Shown here piece after piece: positions 25,310-34,175 of a stretch of 40,913 nt of DNA. Numbering within the stretch: position 1 is the stretch's first letter; each line of letters begins with the position of its first letter. The notes beneath the pieces were generated by a model. It worked only from the letters and a program-made list of their open reading frames with translations, did no database searches and was not told the origin of the DNA. The translations under genes and the position numbers were made by a program. Source of the stretch: Deltaproteobacteria bacterium (GTDB lineage: Bacteria; Desulfobacterota; Desulfuromonadia; Desulfuromonadales; JAAYDE01); NCBI GenBank assembly GCA_016926265.1, contig JAFGOW010000064.1:1-40913 (forward strand), in the 5' to 3' direction.

Positions 25310-27706
25310 ATGAAATATCAGCGTTTCCTTGTCGCCCTGTTCATCCCCGTGACGCTCTTTTTCGGATGCAGCGGCCCCGACGAGAAGAAGGCCAAATTCT
25401 TCGAGAAGGGGCAGACCCTGTTTGCCCAGAAGGATTACGTCAAGGCCGCTCTCGAATTCAAGAACGCCATTCAGATCGATCCCAAATACGCCGAGGCCTA
25501 TCTCATGCTCGGCAAGGTGGGTCTGGCGGAAAAGGATCCGGTCAACGCCTACAAATACTACCTGCAGGCGGTGGAGCTGGCTCCGGACTGCTGGGAAGCG
25601 CACCTGGGGATCGCCCGGATCATGCTCGGCGCCCGTCAGCCGGATCAGGCCATGGAAAAAGCTGATCTGGTCCTGGCCCAACAGCCTGAAAACAGGGAAG
25701 CCTTGTTGCTGAAAGGGGCGGTCTGGGTTGCAAAGAAGGAATTCGGCCAGGCCGTTTCCCAGCTCGAAGCTCTCATGAAGAAGGGCGGGACGAGCCCCGA
25801 TGCGGTTTTGCTTCTGGCCACCGCTTACCTCAACCAGGGGGAGCTCTCTGCGGCCGAGGAAACCCTCGGGAAGGGGGCCGTGGCCAACCCCGAATCGGTC
25901 GCCATCCGGGTGGCGCTGGCGGAACGGGCCAGGCTCCGGAACCGGATCGGATCTTCCCTGGAATGGATCAATGAGGCCCGGCGTATCGAGCCGGGGAATG
26001 AACAACTGATTTTTCTCCTGGCCCGGGTCAATTGGGAGGACGGGCGGCTCGATGAGGCGGGAAAAATCCTGGACAATTTCACCGCCGATCCCAAAGGGGA
26101 AGGGGACGCCAGGTATCTTGGGACCGCCCAGTTCTGCCTGGCGATGAAAGACGCCGATCGGGCCGAAAAGTACCTCCGAAAGGGTCTGGAGCGCCACCCC
26201 GACAGTCTGAAACTCCGCCTGGCCCTCGCGGACCTGGCGGCCAATTCCGGAAACCGTCGCGAAGAAGCGGTCGCGCTGCTGCGGGAATGCGTGGCCCTCG
26301 GCGAGAAGCGGGGAGCGCCGGAGGCGGTTCAGGCCCACAACGGCCTGGCGCGGATCTTTCTGGGACGCAACGATCCGGCCGGAGCCGAGGAGCAGGTGTC
26401 CGCGGTGCTCAAGGACAATCCCGCCAACGTGGACGCCCATTTCATCAAGGGGCGGATTCTGCTGGGGCGCCGCCAGGGGAGCGAGGCGGTGGCCGAATTC
26501 CGGGCCGTGATCCAGGAGGACCCCAAATCGGTTCCGGCCCGCCTCGGGCTCTCGGAGGCCCATCTCCTCAACGGCGAGGTCAACCTGGCCCGGGATGTTC
26601 TGGAGAAAGGGGTCAAGGATCTGCCGGAGGCCGAGGAACTGAAGCTGGCTCTGGCCCGTTTTTATGCCCGCTCCGGAAACCGTTCCGGCGCCGAGGGGCT
26701 TTACCGGGCCCTGCTCGAAAAGAAACCCGAGGCCGACGGCGTGAGGGCCGAGCTGGGCGATCTGCTCGCCGCCGGAGGGGAAGATGCCCGGGCCGAAGAA
26801 ATCTATCGGGGGCTGATCGAAGAACTGCCGCGATCCCCCTTGGGCTACATGAAGCTGGCCGTCTTCTATCAGGAACGGGGAAAGCTTCCCCAGAGCGTGG
26901 CGGTGCTGGAGCAGGGGACCGCCTCCGTTCCGGACTCGGATCTGCTGGCCGGTTCCCTGCTGCGCTCCTATCTGCAGCAGAAAAAAACCGGCAAGGCGGA
27001 ACAATGGGCCCGGGAGCGGCTGCGGCTGAACCCGGCCGGCGCCTTCAACCACAACCTGCTCGGCGAGGCGCTGCTGGCCAAAAAGGACCGCGGCTGCGCC
27101 GAAGCCTCCTTCCGCCAGGCCATTGAAGCGGCTCCCAAATGGCCCCTGCCGTGGCGCAATCTGGTGGGTTCCCGGCTCGCCGCCAAGGATATCGACGGCG
27201 CTATTGCCGGTCTCAGGGGAGCTCTCGCCGCCAATCCGGACAACATCGAGTTCAGCCGCCTGCTGGGCCAGATCCTGGTGCGCGAAAACCGCCACGGCGA
27301 GGCGGTCCGGGTTTATCGCGAGGTTCTCGACCGTCACCCCGATTCCGGCGAGGTGGCCAATGACCTGGCCTATCTGCTGGTGATGCAGGCGGCCAGGAAC
27401 GAGGAGTTCGCGGAAGCGCAAATCTGGGCGGAAAAGGCCAACAATCTGCGCCCCGGCGATCCGGCGGTGATGGATACTCTCGGCTGGCTCCATTTCCGCA
27501 AGGGAGAATTCCAGCGGGCCGCGGATCTGCTCCAGAAGGCCCAGGAAAAGGCCGGGCAGGTGGCGGTCATCAATTTCCATCTCGGCATGGCTCTGCACCG
27601 GCTGGGGCAAAACGACCGGGCCAGGGTCTTCCTGGAAAAATCCTTGACGGCCGCCGATGGCTTCGAGGGGCGGAAAGAGGCTGAAGAGGTTTTGGGCCGC
27701 ATGTAG
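25310..27706 (+). CDS. prsT: PrsT-like TPR lipoprotein of the exosortase/EPS system
   Basis: A 798-residue lipoprotein made almost wholly of tetratricopeptide repeats. The lipobox LFFGC places the lipidated residue at Cys20. Repeats begin near residue 28 (KGQTLFAQKDYVKAALEFKN) and run to the C-terminus with typical A-x-F/W-P spacing, ending DTLGWLHFRKGEFQRAADLL. Family length (near 900) and position beside exosortase and export genes match the PEP-CTERM-system TPR lipoprotein PrsT, thought to be an outer-membrane-associated scaffold in polysaccharide export. CTGGAGG precedes ATG 25310. The upstream 11-bp repeats mark a likely separate promoter. Confidence 0.9.
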   Translation: MKYQRFLVALFIPVTLFFGCSGPDEKKAKFFEKGQTLFAQKDYVKAALEFKNAIQIDPKYAEAYLMLGKVGLAEKDPVNAYKYYLQAVELAPDCWEAHLGIARIMLGARQPDQAMEKADLVLAQQPENREALLLKGAVWVAKKEFGQAVSQLEALMKKGGTSPDAVLLLATAYLNQGELSAAEETLGKGAVANPESVAIRVALAERARLRNRIGSSLEWINEARRIEPGNEQLIFLLARVNWEDGRLDEAGKILDNFTADPKGEGDARYLGTAQFCLAMKDADRAEKYLRKGLERHPDSLKLRLALADLAANSGNRREEAVALLRECVALGEKRGAPEAVQAHNGLARIFLGRNDPAGAEEQVSAVLKDNPANVDAHFIKGRILLGRRQGSEAVAEFRAVIQEDPKSVPARLGLSEAHLLNGEVNLARDVLEKGVKDLPEAEELKLALARFYARSGNRSGAEGLYRALLEKKPEADGVRAELGDLLAAGGEDARAEEIYRGLIEELPRSPLGYMKLAVFYQERGKLPQSVAVLEQGTASVPDSDLLAGSLLRSYLQQKKTGKAEQWARERLRLNPAGAFNHNLLGEALLAKKDRGCAEASFRQAIEAAPKWPLPWRNLVGSRLAAKDIDGAIAGLRGALAANPDNIEFSRLLGQILVRENRHGEAVRVYREVLDRHPDSGEVANDLAYLLVMQAARNEEFAEAQIWAEKANNLRPGDPAVMDTLGWLHFRKGEFQRAADLLQKAQEKAGQVAVINFHLGMALHRLGQNDRARVFLEKSLTAADGFEGRKEAEEVLGRM

Positions 27707-27743
27707 CTTTTCGGATTCGGGAACGGCATTTTTGAAATTAAAG

Positions 27744-28973
27744 ATGAATTCATCGATGAGACCTTTTTTTTCGCTGTGGTGCGCCGCGTTATTGGTGCTG
27801 GGTGGCTATTCCTGGAGTTTCGGGGAGGCTGTCTCCGCCCCCAAATGGGATCTGCTCAACGATCCCAACGGGGATATCGTCGATTACCGGGAATCCCTGG
27901 CTCCGGAGCAGGCCCGCAAAAGGGAGGAAGAGAAGAAGGCCGAGGACCAGGCTGCCCGCCGCAAGCTTGAGCGGCGCCGGGAGCTTGAACGGCGGATCGA
28001 GGCCCAGGGCGATGAGGAGGCGAGCCGCCTGGCCCGGCTTCGGGAGTTGGCGGCCAGGGAAAAGGACGAAGCGGCGCGGCTCGGGCTGGAGGTGACGGCG
28101 CTGCGGACCGAGCTGGAGCGTCTGCAAAAGGAACGCCGTGAACTGGAGGAGGTGCTGGAGCGGAACCGGGAAGCGTGCCGCCTCGCCGAGGGGGAGGCGA
28201 TCCGGCTCTCCAGCCGGATCTTGACCGTGGGCCCCGAGGTGGAGCAACTCGAAGCCGAACGCCGCAAGAAGTGGCTGGAATTCCAGGAGAGCGAGGCGGA
28301 GCTGATCCGTCTGTCGGGCCGGATTCTGGATCGGCAGGCCGACCTGGCGAAGCTGGAAAGGGGGCTCCAGCCCTCCGGAGGGAACGCGGAGGAGGGCGCC
28401 CTGGTTTCGACGACGGCCGACCCCGATCCGGATCCGAGGCGGGACAACCCCGCTCCGCAAGCCGCCGTGATTGGCGAAAATCCCGCGGCCGACTACGTCA
28501 TCGGGCCGGGGGATGTGATCGACATCGCGGTGTGGCGGGACGAGGCCCTGACCCGGAGCGTGATCGTCTCCCCGGACGGGCGCTTTTCCTTTCCTCTGAT
28601 CGGGGAGGTGGCGGCCCAAGGGAAGACGGTTTCCGAGCTGAAAGCGGAGCTGGAAAAGAGCATCGGCCGCTTCGTCCCCGATCCGGTCCTCTCCCTGGAG
28701 CTCAAACAGGCCAACAGCATGCAGATCTACGTCATCGGCAAGGTCAACAACCCCGGCCGCTTCGTCATCCAGTCCCATGTCAATGTTCTGCAGGCCCTGG
28801 CCATGGCCGGAGGATTGAATCCCTTCGCCAGGGAGAGCCGGATCCGGATCCTGAGGCAGGACACTATTGGGGGAACGGCCTCCTTCCCCTTTGACTACGA
28901 CCGCGTGACCCGGGGGAAAGATCTGGAGCAGAACATCCGGCTGAAGCGGGGGGACGTGGTCATTGTCCCCTGA
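27744..28973 (+). CDS. Polysaccharide export protein (Wza-like) with long N-terminal coiled coil
   Basis: About 409 residues. After a signal peptide (to about residue 30) comes a charged Glu/Arg coiled coil (about 50-205) that standard Wza-like proteins lack. The Poly_export domain follows (about 247-325: YVIGPGDVIDIAVW, SPDGRFSFPLIGEV), and an SLBB domain with QIYVIGKVNNPGRFVI begins near 327. It would form the outer-membrane or periplasmic export channel for the polysaccharide. No lipobox Cys is present, unlike many Wza proteins. ATG 27744 has no strong ribosome site; TTG 27732 and ATG 27756 are alternatives. It overlaps the next gene by 11 bp if that one starts at TTG 28963. Confidence 0.87.
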   Translation: MNSSMRPFFSLWCAALLVLGGYSWSFGEAVSAPKWDLLNDPNGDIVDYRESLAPEQARKREEEKKAEDQAARRKLERRRELERRIEAQGDEEASRLARLRELAAREKDEAARLGLEVTALRTELERLQKERRELEEVLERNREACRLAEGEAIRLSSRILTVGPEVEQLEAERRKKWLEFQESEAELIRLSGRILDRQADLAKLERGLQPSGGNAEEGALVSTTADPDPDPRRDNPAPQAAVIGENPAADYVIGPGDVIDIAVWRDEALTRSVIVSPDGRFSFPLIGEVAAQGKTVSELKAELEKSIGRFVPDPVLSLELKQANSMQIYVIGKVNNPGRFVIQSHVNVLQALAMAGGLNPFARESRIRILRQDTIGGTASFPFDYDRVTRGKDLEQNIRLKRGDVVIVP

Positions 28974-30246
28974 CCGGAAACGATGCCCGAACTCGGTCCT
29001 CGGATGCGTGTATCGGATCCGGGGATGGATGCCGCTGCTGCTCGGGGTGTTCTGTCTTTTGCCGGCCCTGGAGCAGGCGGCCTGGGGCGGCACCCTCTTC
29101 TTCAGCCCGGAGGCGGCTCTCCGCGAGGAATGCGATGACAACCTGTTCTACGACCAGGATAAAAGCGCCGACGATTTCCTGACCACCCTCTCTTTGGGGC
29201 TGGCCGGGGAATGCCGCGCCGAGCGTCTCAAAGGATCCCTGTTCGCGGGCCTCGATGTCCTGCGCTATGCCGATCACCGGGAGCTGGACGACGAGGATCA
29301 GAAATACCGGGCCGATCTTTCCTGGCAGTGGACCGAACGCCTCAATCTCTCCGGCGGCGGCGGATTCCAGCGCGATTCCCGGCCGGACCGCGATCTGGAG
29401 GAAACTGGCCTGGTCCTGGAACCCGAACGGCGCGATCGCTGGTGGGTTCAGGGCGGTGCCGGGTACGCGCTGACGGAACGGCTGACCGGGCAGTTCAGTT
29501 TCAACTATTCGGAAAGCGATTTCGAGGGTTTCGAATCGCTGGACAGCGAAATCTTCGGTTGGGACCTGGCCCTGGTCCGGGCCCACGATCCGACCCTGAA
29601 AAGCCGTCTGGTGTTTCAGGGCGGCCGTTACGAGTCCTTCAACGAGTACCAGCGATCGGAAGTCGATTACTACTCGCTGCAGTTGGGGGTCAGCAAGGCC
29701 CTGGGGGAACGCTGGAGTTTCGATGTCGCCGGCGGGGCGCGCTACAGCGAGAGTGAATTCGAAACCACGACCCCGCTCTATTATTTTCTTTATCCCGAAT
29801 GGCATCTTTTCGCCTATCGGGTCGACCAGAGCGACAGCGACGACTGGGGCTGGACCGGCGCCCTTTCGGTCTCTTACCGGGATCGGTACTCCGAACTGAA
29901 GTTCCATTTCTCTCACGACCTGGAACCCGCTTCGGGGCAGACCGGCGCCACCATCAGGACCTCGTTCGGAGCGGTGCTGAGCCATCGCTTCACCGAAGAG
30001 CTCACCCTTTTTCTGAGCGCTTCCTATCACATCAACGAAAGCGAAGAGGGGGAATACGCCGGCAGCGCCATCGACGAGCGGATCTGGTGGGTCCAGCCCC
30101 GGCTGAGCTACCGCATCACCGACGATTTTTCTGTCGAGGCCGGCTATCTCCACAGCCATCGGGAGGACCGGGACGACGACTACACCTCGGAGCGGAATCT
30201 GGTTTTCTGCCGTCTGCTGTGGCGGCATCGCTACCCATTGAACTGA
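28963..30246 (+). CDS. Outer-membrane beta-barrel protein of exosortase-linked EPS locus
   Basis: Up to 427 residues: a signal peptide (hydrophobic MPLLLGVFCLLPALEQAAWG), then an acidic, aromatic, alternating beta-strand pattern throughout (for example YDQDKSADDFLTTLSLGL, WSFDVAGGARYSESEF). It resembles the outer-membrane barrels found next to exosortases and export proteins and could form a secretion pore or anchor. The start is uncertain: TTG 28963 overlaps the export gene, while ATG 29029, with GGGG before it, would give a compact signal peptide. It ends in RHRYPLN, without a terminal Phe. It is placed 23 bp before the Wzz-like gene. Confidence 0.8.
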   Translation: MSPDRKRCPNSVLGCVYRIRGWMPLLLGVFCLLPALEQAAWGGTLFFSPEAALREECDDNLFYDQDKSADDFLTTLSLGLAGECRAERLKGSLFAGLDVLRYADHRELDDEDQKYRADLSWQWTERLNLSGGGGFQRDSRPDRDLEETGLVLEPERRDRWWVQGGAGYALTERLTGQFSFNYSESDFEGFESLDSEIFGWDLALVRAHDPTLKSRLVFQGGRYESFNEYQRSEVDYYSLQLGVSKALGERWSFDVAGGARYSESEFETTTPLYYFLYPEWHLFAYRVDQSDSDDWGWTGALSVSYRDRYSELKFHFSHDLEPASGQTGATIRTSFGAVLSHRFTEELTLFLSASYHINESEEGEYAGSAIDERIWWVQPRLSYRITDDFSVEAGYLHSHREDRDDDYTSERNLVFCRLLWRHRYPLN

Positions 30247-30269
30247 TTTTTTTGATTGAGGGCGTTTAA

Positions 30270-31829
30270 ATGCACGAAGAGATCAAAACCCCAATGGATC
30301 TGATCCATATCCTCAAAAGAAGGCGATGGTCGCTGATCGTGCCGGCCGCGGCCCTCTTTTTCTGCCTGGCCGTCATCGCCCTGGCGCTGCCACCGGTGTA
30401 CCGGGCGAGTTCCACCATCCTGATCGAATCCCAGGAGATCCCGCGCGATTACGTGGTCAGCACCGTCACCGGCTACGCGGAGCAGCGGCTCCACACCATC
30501 ACCCAGCGGATCATGAGCGCCACCCGGCTGCTGGAGATCATCAAGCAGTACGATCTGTACCCCGAAGAACGCCGGAAACTGACCAGCGAAGAGGTGGTCA
30601 AGGAGATGCGGGACGATATCGTTCTCGACACCATCAAGGGGGAGGTCATCGATCCCCGCACCGGCAGGCCCTCCGAGGCGACCATTGCCTTCAACCTCTC
30701 CTACCAGGGCGAAAACCCGGAGGTGGTGCAGCGGATCTCCAACGTGCTGGCTTCCCTCTACCTGGAGGAAAACCTTCGCGAGCGCGAGGCCAAATCCCTG
30801 GGCGCCACCCGCTTCCTCGAAGCCGAGGTGGAGGCGGTGCGGGCCAAACTGGCCGAGATCGACGGCCGCATCGCGCTGTTCAAGGAGGGCCGTCTGGACG
30901 CCCTGCCCGAGCTTTCCCAGTTCAATCTCCAGGTGTTGGACCGCACCGAGCGGGATATAGATCAACTGCTGGGGCAGATGCGTTCGCTGCGGGAGCGCGA
31001 GGAGTATCTCCAGGCCCAGCTCGGCGGGCTGCCTCCCCTGGAGGACAACCAGGACCGGCTCCGCCTCGACCAGTTGCGGCTGCAGCTCATCGAGCTTCAG
31101 ATCCGGGTCAGCGACGAATACCCCGACGTGCGCAGGATCAAGGGGGAGATCGCCCGCCTGGAACAGACCCTGGGCGACGGAAAAGGGAAAAAACCGGAAA
31201 AGGCCGCCAATCCCGCCTATGTCAACCTCGCGGCCCAGCTGGCCGGGGTCCAGTCGGAGATTGCCTCCCTCAAGGAACAGCTCAAGGGGTTCTACGCCAA
31301 GCGGGAGGAGTACCGCCGCCGGATCGAGAACGCGCCCAAGGTGGAAGAGGAATACAAGGCGCTGGTGTCGGAACGGAACAACTTCCAGCTCAAATTCGAC
31401 GATCTGACCAAAAAATCCATGGAGGCCAAGGTGGCGCAGGGGCTGGAGAAGGACCGCATGGGGGAACGCTTCACCCTGATCGAGGCGGCCCGGCTCCCCG
31501 AGAAGCCGGTGCGCCCCAACCGTCCGCTCATCCTTCTGCTCGGGCTGATTCTCGGGCTGGGGGCCGGCTCCGGCCTCGTGGCGCTGCGGGAATTCAGCGA
31601 CCACTCCATTCGCAGCGCCGAGGTGCTGGCCCGGATGACGCGGCTGCCGGTGCTGGCCAGCATCCCCCTGATCGTCACCGCCGCCGACCGGTTGCGGCAC
31701 CGCCGCCGGACGCTTTTCATCCGGGGAGCCTTGGTCCTGACGGCGCTGGTGGCGGTGCTGGCCTTTCACCTCTTCGTCATGGACCTGGATATCGTCTGGG
31801 CCAAGGTGATGCGCCGGTTGGGGATCTGA
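30270..31829 (+). CDS. Wzz/GumC-type polysaccharide chain-length determinant
   Basis: A 519-residue inner-membrane protein with a Wzz domain at the N-terminus (MDLIHILKRRRWSLIVPAAA), a first transmembrane helix near residues 20-42 and a long periplasmic region. That region has PPVYRASSTILIE and coiled-coil stretches (about 170-360), followed by the GNVR-like end RLPEKPVRPNRPLILLLGLI and a second helix near 415-435. A further C-terminal helix is seen near 485-505. It controls chain length together with the separate kinase downstream, as in exosortase-linked loci where the two halves of Wzc are split. Confidence 0.9.
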   Translation: MHEEIKTPMDLIHILKRRRWSLIVPAAALFFCLAVIALALPPVYRASSTILIESQEIPRDYVVSTVTGYAEQRLHTITQRIMSATRLLEIIKQYDLYPEERRKLTSEEVVKEMRDDIVLDTIKGEVIDPRTGRPSEATIAFNLSYQGENPEVVQRISNVLASLYLEENLREREAKSLGATRFLEAEVEAVRAKLAEIDGRIALFKEGRLDALPELSQFNLQVLDRTERDIDQLLGQMRSLREREEYLQAQLGGLPPLEDNQDRLRLDQLRLQLIELQIRVSDEYPDVRRIKGEIARLEQTLGDGKGKKPEKAANPAYVNLAAQLAGVQSEIASLKEQLKGFYAKREEYRRRIENAPKVEEEYKALVSERNNFQLKFDDLTKKSMEAKVAQGLEKDRMGERFTLIEAARLPEKPVRPNRPLILLLGLILGLGAGSGLVALREFSDHSIRSAEVLARMTRLPVLASIPLIVTAADRLRHRRRTLFIRGALVLTALVAVLAFHLFVMDLDIVWAKVMRRLGI

Positions 31830-31885
31830 TCCGGGCCCGGCCGCGGCGTTCGAAAAAGAGCCTCGATTCCTGGAGGGAAAAGAAG

Positions 31886-32677
31886 ATGGCAATGAGCGAG
31901 TGGTTCGGGACCAGAAAACGCGCCGCCGAGGAGAGCCCGGTCGGTTTTGCCGCCGTCGTTCCCCGGAGTCGGGAAGAACAGGAGAAGGCCGGCTGGGTAT
32001 CCCCCCGCTACAGCCAGTGCCGGGAGATCAGCCTCGACCCCGAGGGCCTCGCCGCGCGGCGCGTCGTGGCCCTGCAGGCCGAAAACGATGAACTGGAGCA
32101 TTACCGGGTGCTGCGTACCCAGATCCTGCAGCGCACCAAAGAACAAGGGGGCAATGCCATCATGGTGACCAGCGCCGTGCCCGGCGAGGGGAAAACCCTG
32201 ACCGCCATCAATCTGGCCCTGAGCTTCGCCAAGGAATTCCGGGAGACCGCGCTGCTGGTGGACTGCGACCTGAAGCGCCAGGCGGTACGGAAAACCCTCG
32301 GCTTCAGCCATGACAAGGGGCTGGTGGATTACCTGCTGTTCGAAAGCCCGGTTTCGGAGCTGATGGTGTGGCCCGGCCTGGAGAAATTCACCGTCATCTC
32401 CGGCGGCCGGACCATCCACGACAGCAGCGAACTGCTCGGTTCCAAGCGGATGCGGGAGCTGGTGGCGGAGCTCAAGGGCCGCTACCCGGACCGCTATGTC
32501 TTTTTCGATGCCCCGCCGCTCCTCTCCGGGGCCGACGCCCTGGCCATGATCCCCCTGGTCGATCATGTGCTGGTGGTGGTGCGGGCCGCCGCCACCTCCC
32601 TGAAAGACGTCAGCAAGGCGTTGGAATTGTTGCCGAAAGAAAAGATTTTCGGGCTGGTGCTGAACGCCGGGGATTAA
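31886..32677 (+). CDS. CpsD/CapB-like P-loop tyrosine kinase of the EPS system
   Basis: A 263-residue cytoplasmic ATPase: Walker A SAVPGEGKT at residues 96-104, Walker A' LLVDCDLKR at 123-131 and Walker B YVFFDAPPLLSGADAL further on. It would act with the Wzz-like protein to regulate polymerisation. No C-terminal tyrosine cluster is present (the protein ends VLNAGD), so autophosphorylation as in Wzc is doubtful. ATG 31886 follows GGAGGG at 31872-31877; the same frame is open far upstream as a shadow of the Wzz gene. It matches the exosortase-associated kinase type in size. Confidence 0.9.
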   Translation: MAMSEWFGTRKRAAEESPVGFAAVVPRSREEQEKAGWVSPRYSQCREISLDPEGLAARRVVALQAENDELEHYRVLRTQILQRTKEQGGNAIMVTSAVPGEGKTLTAINLALSFAKEFRETALLVDCDLKRQAVRKTLGFSHDKGLVDYLLFESPVSELMVWPGLEKFTVISGGRTIHDSSELLGSKRMRELVAELKGRYPDRYVFFDAPPLLSGADALAMIPLVDHVLVVVRAAATSLKDVSKALELLPKEKIFGLVLNAGD

Positions 32678-32699
32678 AATAGGGCCGGCCGGAAACCAC

Positions 32700-33026
32700 A
32701 TGGAAAATTATCGAAAACTTAATGCAACCCAAACAATGAATAACGATACTGATTCCCGTGACAAGGGAAAAGCAGGCGGGACAGGGGCCTCCTCCAAAGG
32801 GCCGGGAAAAACCGGAGTCAGGCGGTCCGGATCGGGAGAAGCCTGGGGGGAGCATTCCGGCATGGATATCAGCGCCATTCTCCAGGAGGTTGAACGGAAG
32901 CTGCTCGATGCCGCCCGCAGCCGGTTCACCGGCGAGATCCGTTTTACCTTCAACGTCAGCCAGGGGGGGTTCAGCACCTGCTACGTCGAAAAGGAGCGGG
33001 AGAACCTGATCAACAAAAAAGGCTGA
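32700..33026 (+). CDS. Small protein of unknown function at the end of the EPS operon
   Basis: A 108-residue protein. The first half is polar and low-complexity (Gly, Lys, Ser). The second half (from about residue 54, MDISAILQEVERKLLDAA) is a helix followed by GEIRFTFNVSQGGFSTCYVE, which looks like a short beta hairpin with one Cys. There is no signal peptide or membrane segment and I do not recognise a family. It starts 22 bp after the kinase and is followed by the operon's terminator. The start has a poor ribosome site, and an internal start at ATG 32862 is possible. Confidence 0.6.
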   Translation: MENYRKLNATQTMNNDTDSRDKGKAGGTGASSKGPGKTGVRRSGSGEAWGEHSGMDISAILQEVERKLLDAARSRFTGEIRFTFNVSQGGFSTCYVEKERENLINKKG

Positions 33027-33380
33027 CCCACCCGGGGCCCCGGCCCCGGCACAACTGAACGGCAACACATCGGTTACCGAGAAAACCCGCCCAAGCGGGA
33101 TCTTTCCAGGCCCGGTCGAAGACATCCATGTCATGTCTTTCGCCGGGCCTTTTTTTTGGGCCCCAAAAAAGGCGCCGACCTCATAAACGGTGCGCCACAT
33201 AAACAAAAAGCGGTCCGAAGACCCGGCGAATATCCACTGACGGAAAGGAGGGAGCAAGGGAAAAGGGAAAAAAGGGAGGCAACAGAGTCTTGAAGGAATC
33301 TGGGGCGAGGAGGGCGGCTGGGCCCCGGCCGGAACAGGATGCGTCATTCATTAACCAACGGTATTCACTAGGAGGAGAAA
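33027..33380. other. Intergenic region with operon terminator, no gene seen
   Basis: It holds the terminator at 33108-33157, preceded by a small CCCGC/GCGGG hairpin (33086-33099). Next are a near-palindrome around GGGCCCC (33158-33164) and a GGCGC/GCGCC inverted repeat (33171-33196), then purine-rich sequence up to the AGGAGGAG of the next gene. I see no 11-bp repeat array, sigma-54 site or complete riboswitch here. The promoter for the 33381-35603 pair must lie in this stretch but I cannot place it. Confidence 0.5.
33108..33157 (+). terminator. Intrinsic terminator of the EPS/exosortase operon
   Basis: AGGCCCGG (33108-33115) pairs with CCGGGCCT (33143-33150). A further inner pairing of GAAGACAT with ATGTCTTTC supports the arm, and a run of eight Ts ends at 33157. 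It lies 82 bp after the last small gene of the operon. Confidence 0.85.
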
Positions 33381-34139
33381 ATGATGAAAAAGAAATTGTC
33401 CCTGATCCTGGCGGCGGTTGCCTGCGTCTTCAGCTTCGCCGGCCAGGCCGCGGCGGCTTTCCAGGAGGAATCGACCCTGGTCCGCGTTGTCTATAGCAGG
33501 GTAGAAGAGGTTAATCACGCCACCGATCTCGGCGTTCTGGCCAATACCCTGACCCCGGCCACGGCGACCATCGCCCTGACCGCCAACCCCTTTGACCTCT
33601 CCATGTTCCCCAACTCGACCCTGGCCGACCTCCAGGTGGCCTACTTCGCCCTGGACAACTCCGTCAGCAACAACAAGAAGATCTGGGTCTCCGGGCCGGA
33701 GAGCGGCATGACCTACACCGGCGGCGCCACCATGCAGAATGTCGCCACCTCCATCCAGAACAACCTGCTCAACAGCTACGAGACGCTGAGCTACGGCGCG
33801 AGCTACCTCCTGAGTATCGGCTACAATGGAATGAGCGTAAACTACGAACAGTATGCTCTCGATTCTTTCTTCAGCACCATCCCGGGCATTGACACCACAG
33901 AAGCCAACCTGGCGGATCTGGCCACCGTCGGCTACGTCGAGCAGACCCTCTACTACATGGATCCGGCCAGCGAATTCACCAGAATGAGCGGCGTCGTGGC
34001 GAGCACCGGCGTCGTGATCCGCACCCTGGTTGACGGCACCACCGTGATCAACCCCTCCGCAGTCCCTCTTCCAGGCGCCTTCTGGCTGCTCGGCTCCGGC
34101 CTCGTGGGCCTGATCGGCATCCGCCGCAAAAACGGTTAA
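33381..34139 (+). CDS. VPLPGA-CTERM sorted surface/secreted protein
   Basis: A 252-residue exported protein. A signal peptide (about residues 1-26, KKKLSLILAAVACVFSFAG) is followed by a Thr/Ser/Asn-rich body of unknown fold, then a classic tripartite sorting tail: VPLPGAFWLLGSGLVGLIGI followed by RRKNG. It is a direct candidate substrate of XrtD. GGAGG at 33371-33375 serves ATG 33381; the next codon (33384) is also ATG. It lies 36 bp before the PstS-like gene, so the two are co-expressed and may act together. The body has no cysteine apart from the signal region. Confidence 0.9.
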   Translation: MMKKKLSLILAAVACVFSFAGQAAAAFQEESTLVRVVYSRVEEVNHATDLGVLANTLTPATATIALTANPFDLSMFPNSTLADLQVAYFALDNSVSNNKKIWVSGPESGMTYTGGATMQNVATSIQNNLLNSYETLSYGASYLLSIGYNGMSVNYEQYALDSFFSTIPGIDTTEANLADLATVGYVEQTLYYMDPASEFTRMSGVVASTGVVIRTLVDGTTVINPSAVPLPGAFWLLGSGLVGLIGIRRKNG

Positions 34140-34175
34140 TTCAAACAACCTTTCATATTCTGAGGAGAAAAGACC

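Noticed and set aside
27620-27743. Upstream extension of the export protein to about 27657
   Set aside because: It would overlap the end of prsT and hide the signal peptide; no ribosome site supports it.
30326-31885. Long + strand frame joined to the kinase gene
   Set aside because: It is the second frame of the Wzz-like gene; the kinase has its own start and ribosome site at 31886.
33040-33100. Possible c-di-GMP (GEMM) riboswitch around GGTTACCGAG
   Set aside because: Only the 3'-like GGTTACCGA piece is present; the GCAAA-type internal loop and the proper paired stems upstream are missing.
33160-33380. Sigma-54 promoter before the VPLPGA/PstS-like pair
   Set aside because: No TGGCAC-N5-TTGC-like pair could be found.
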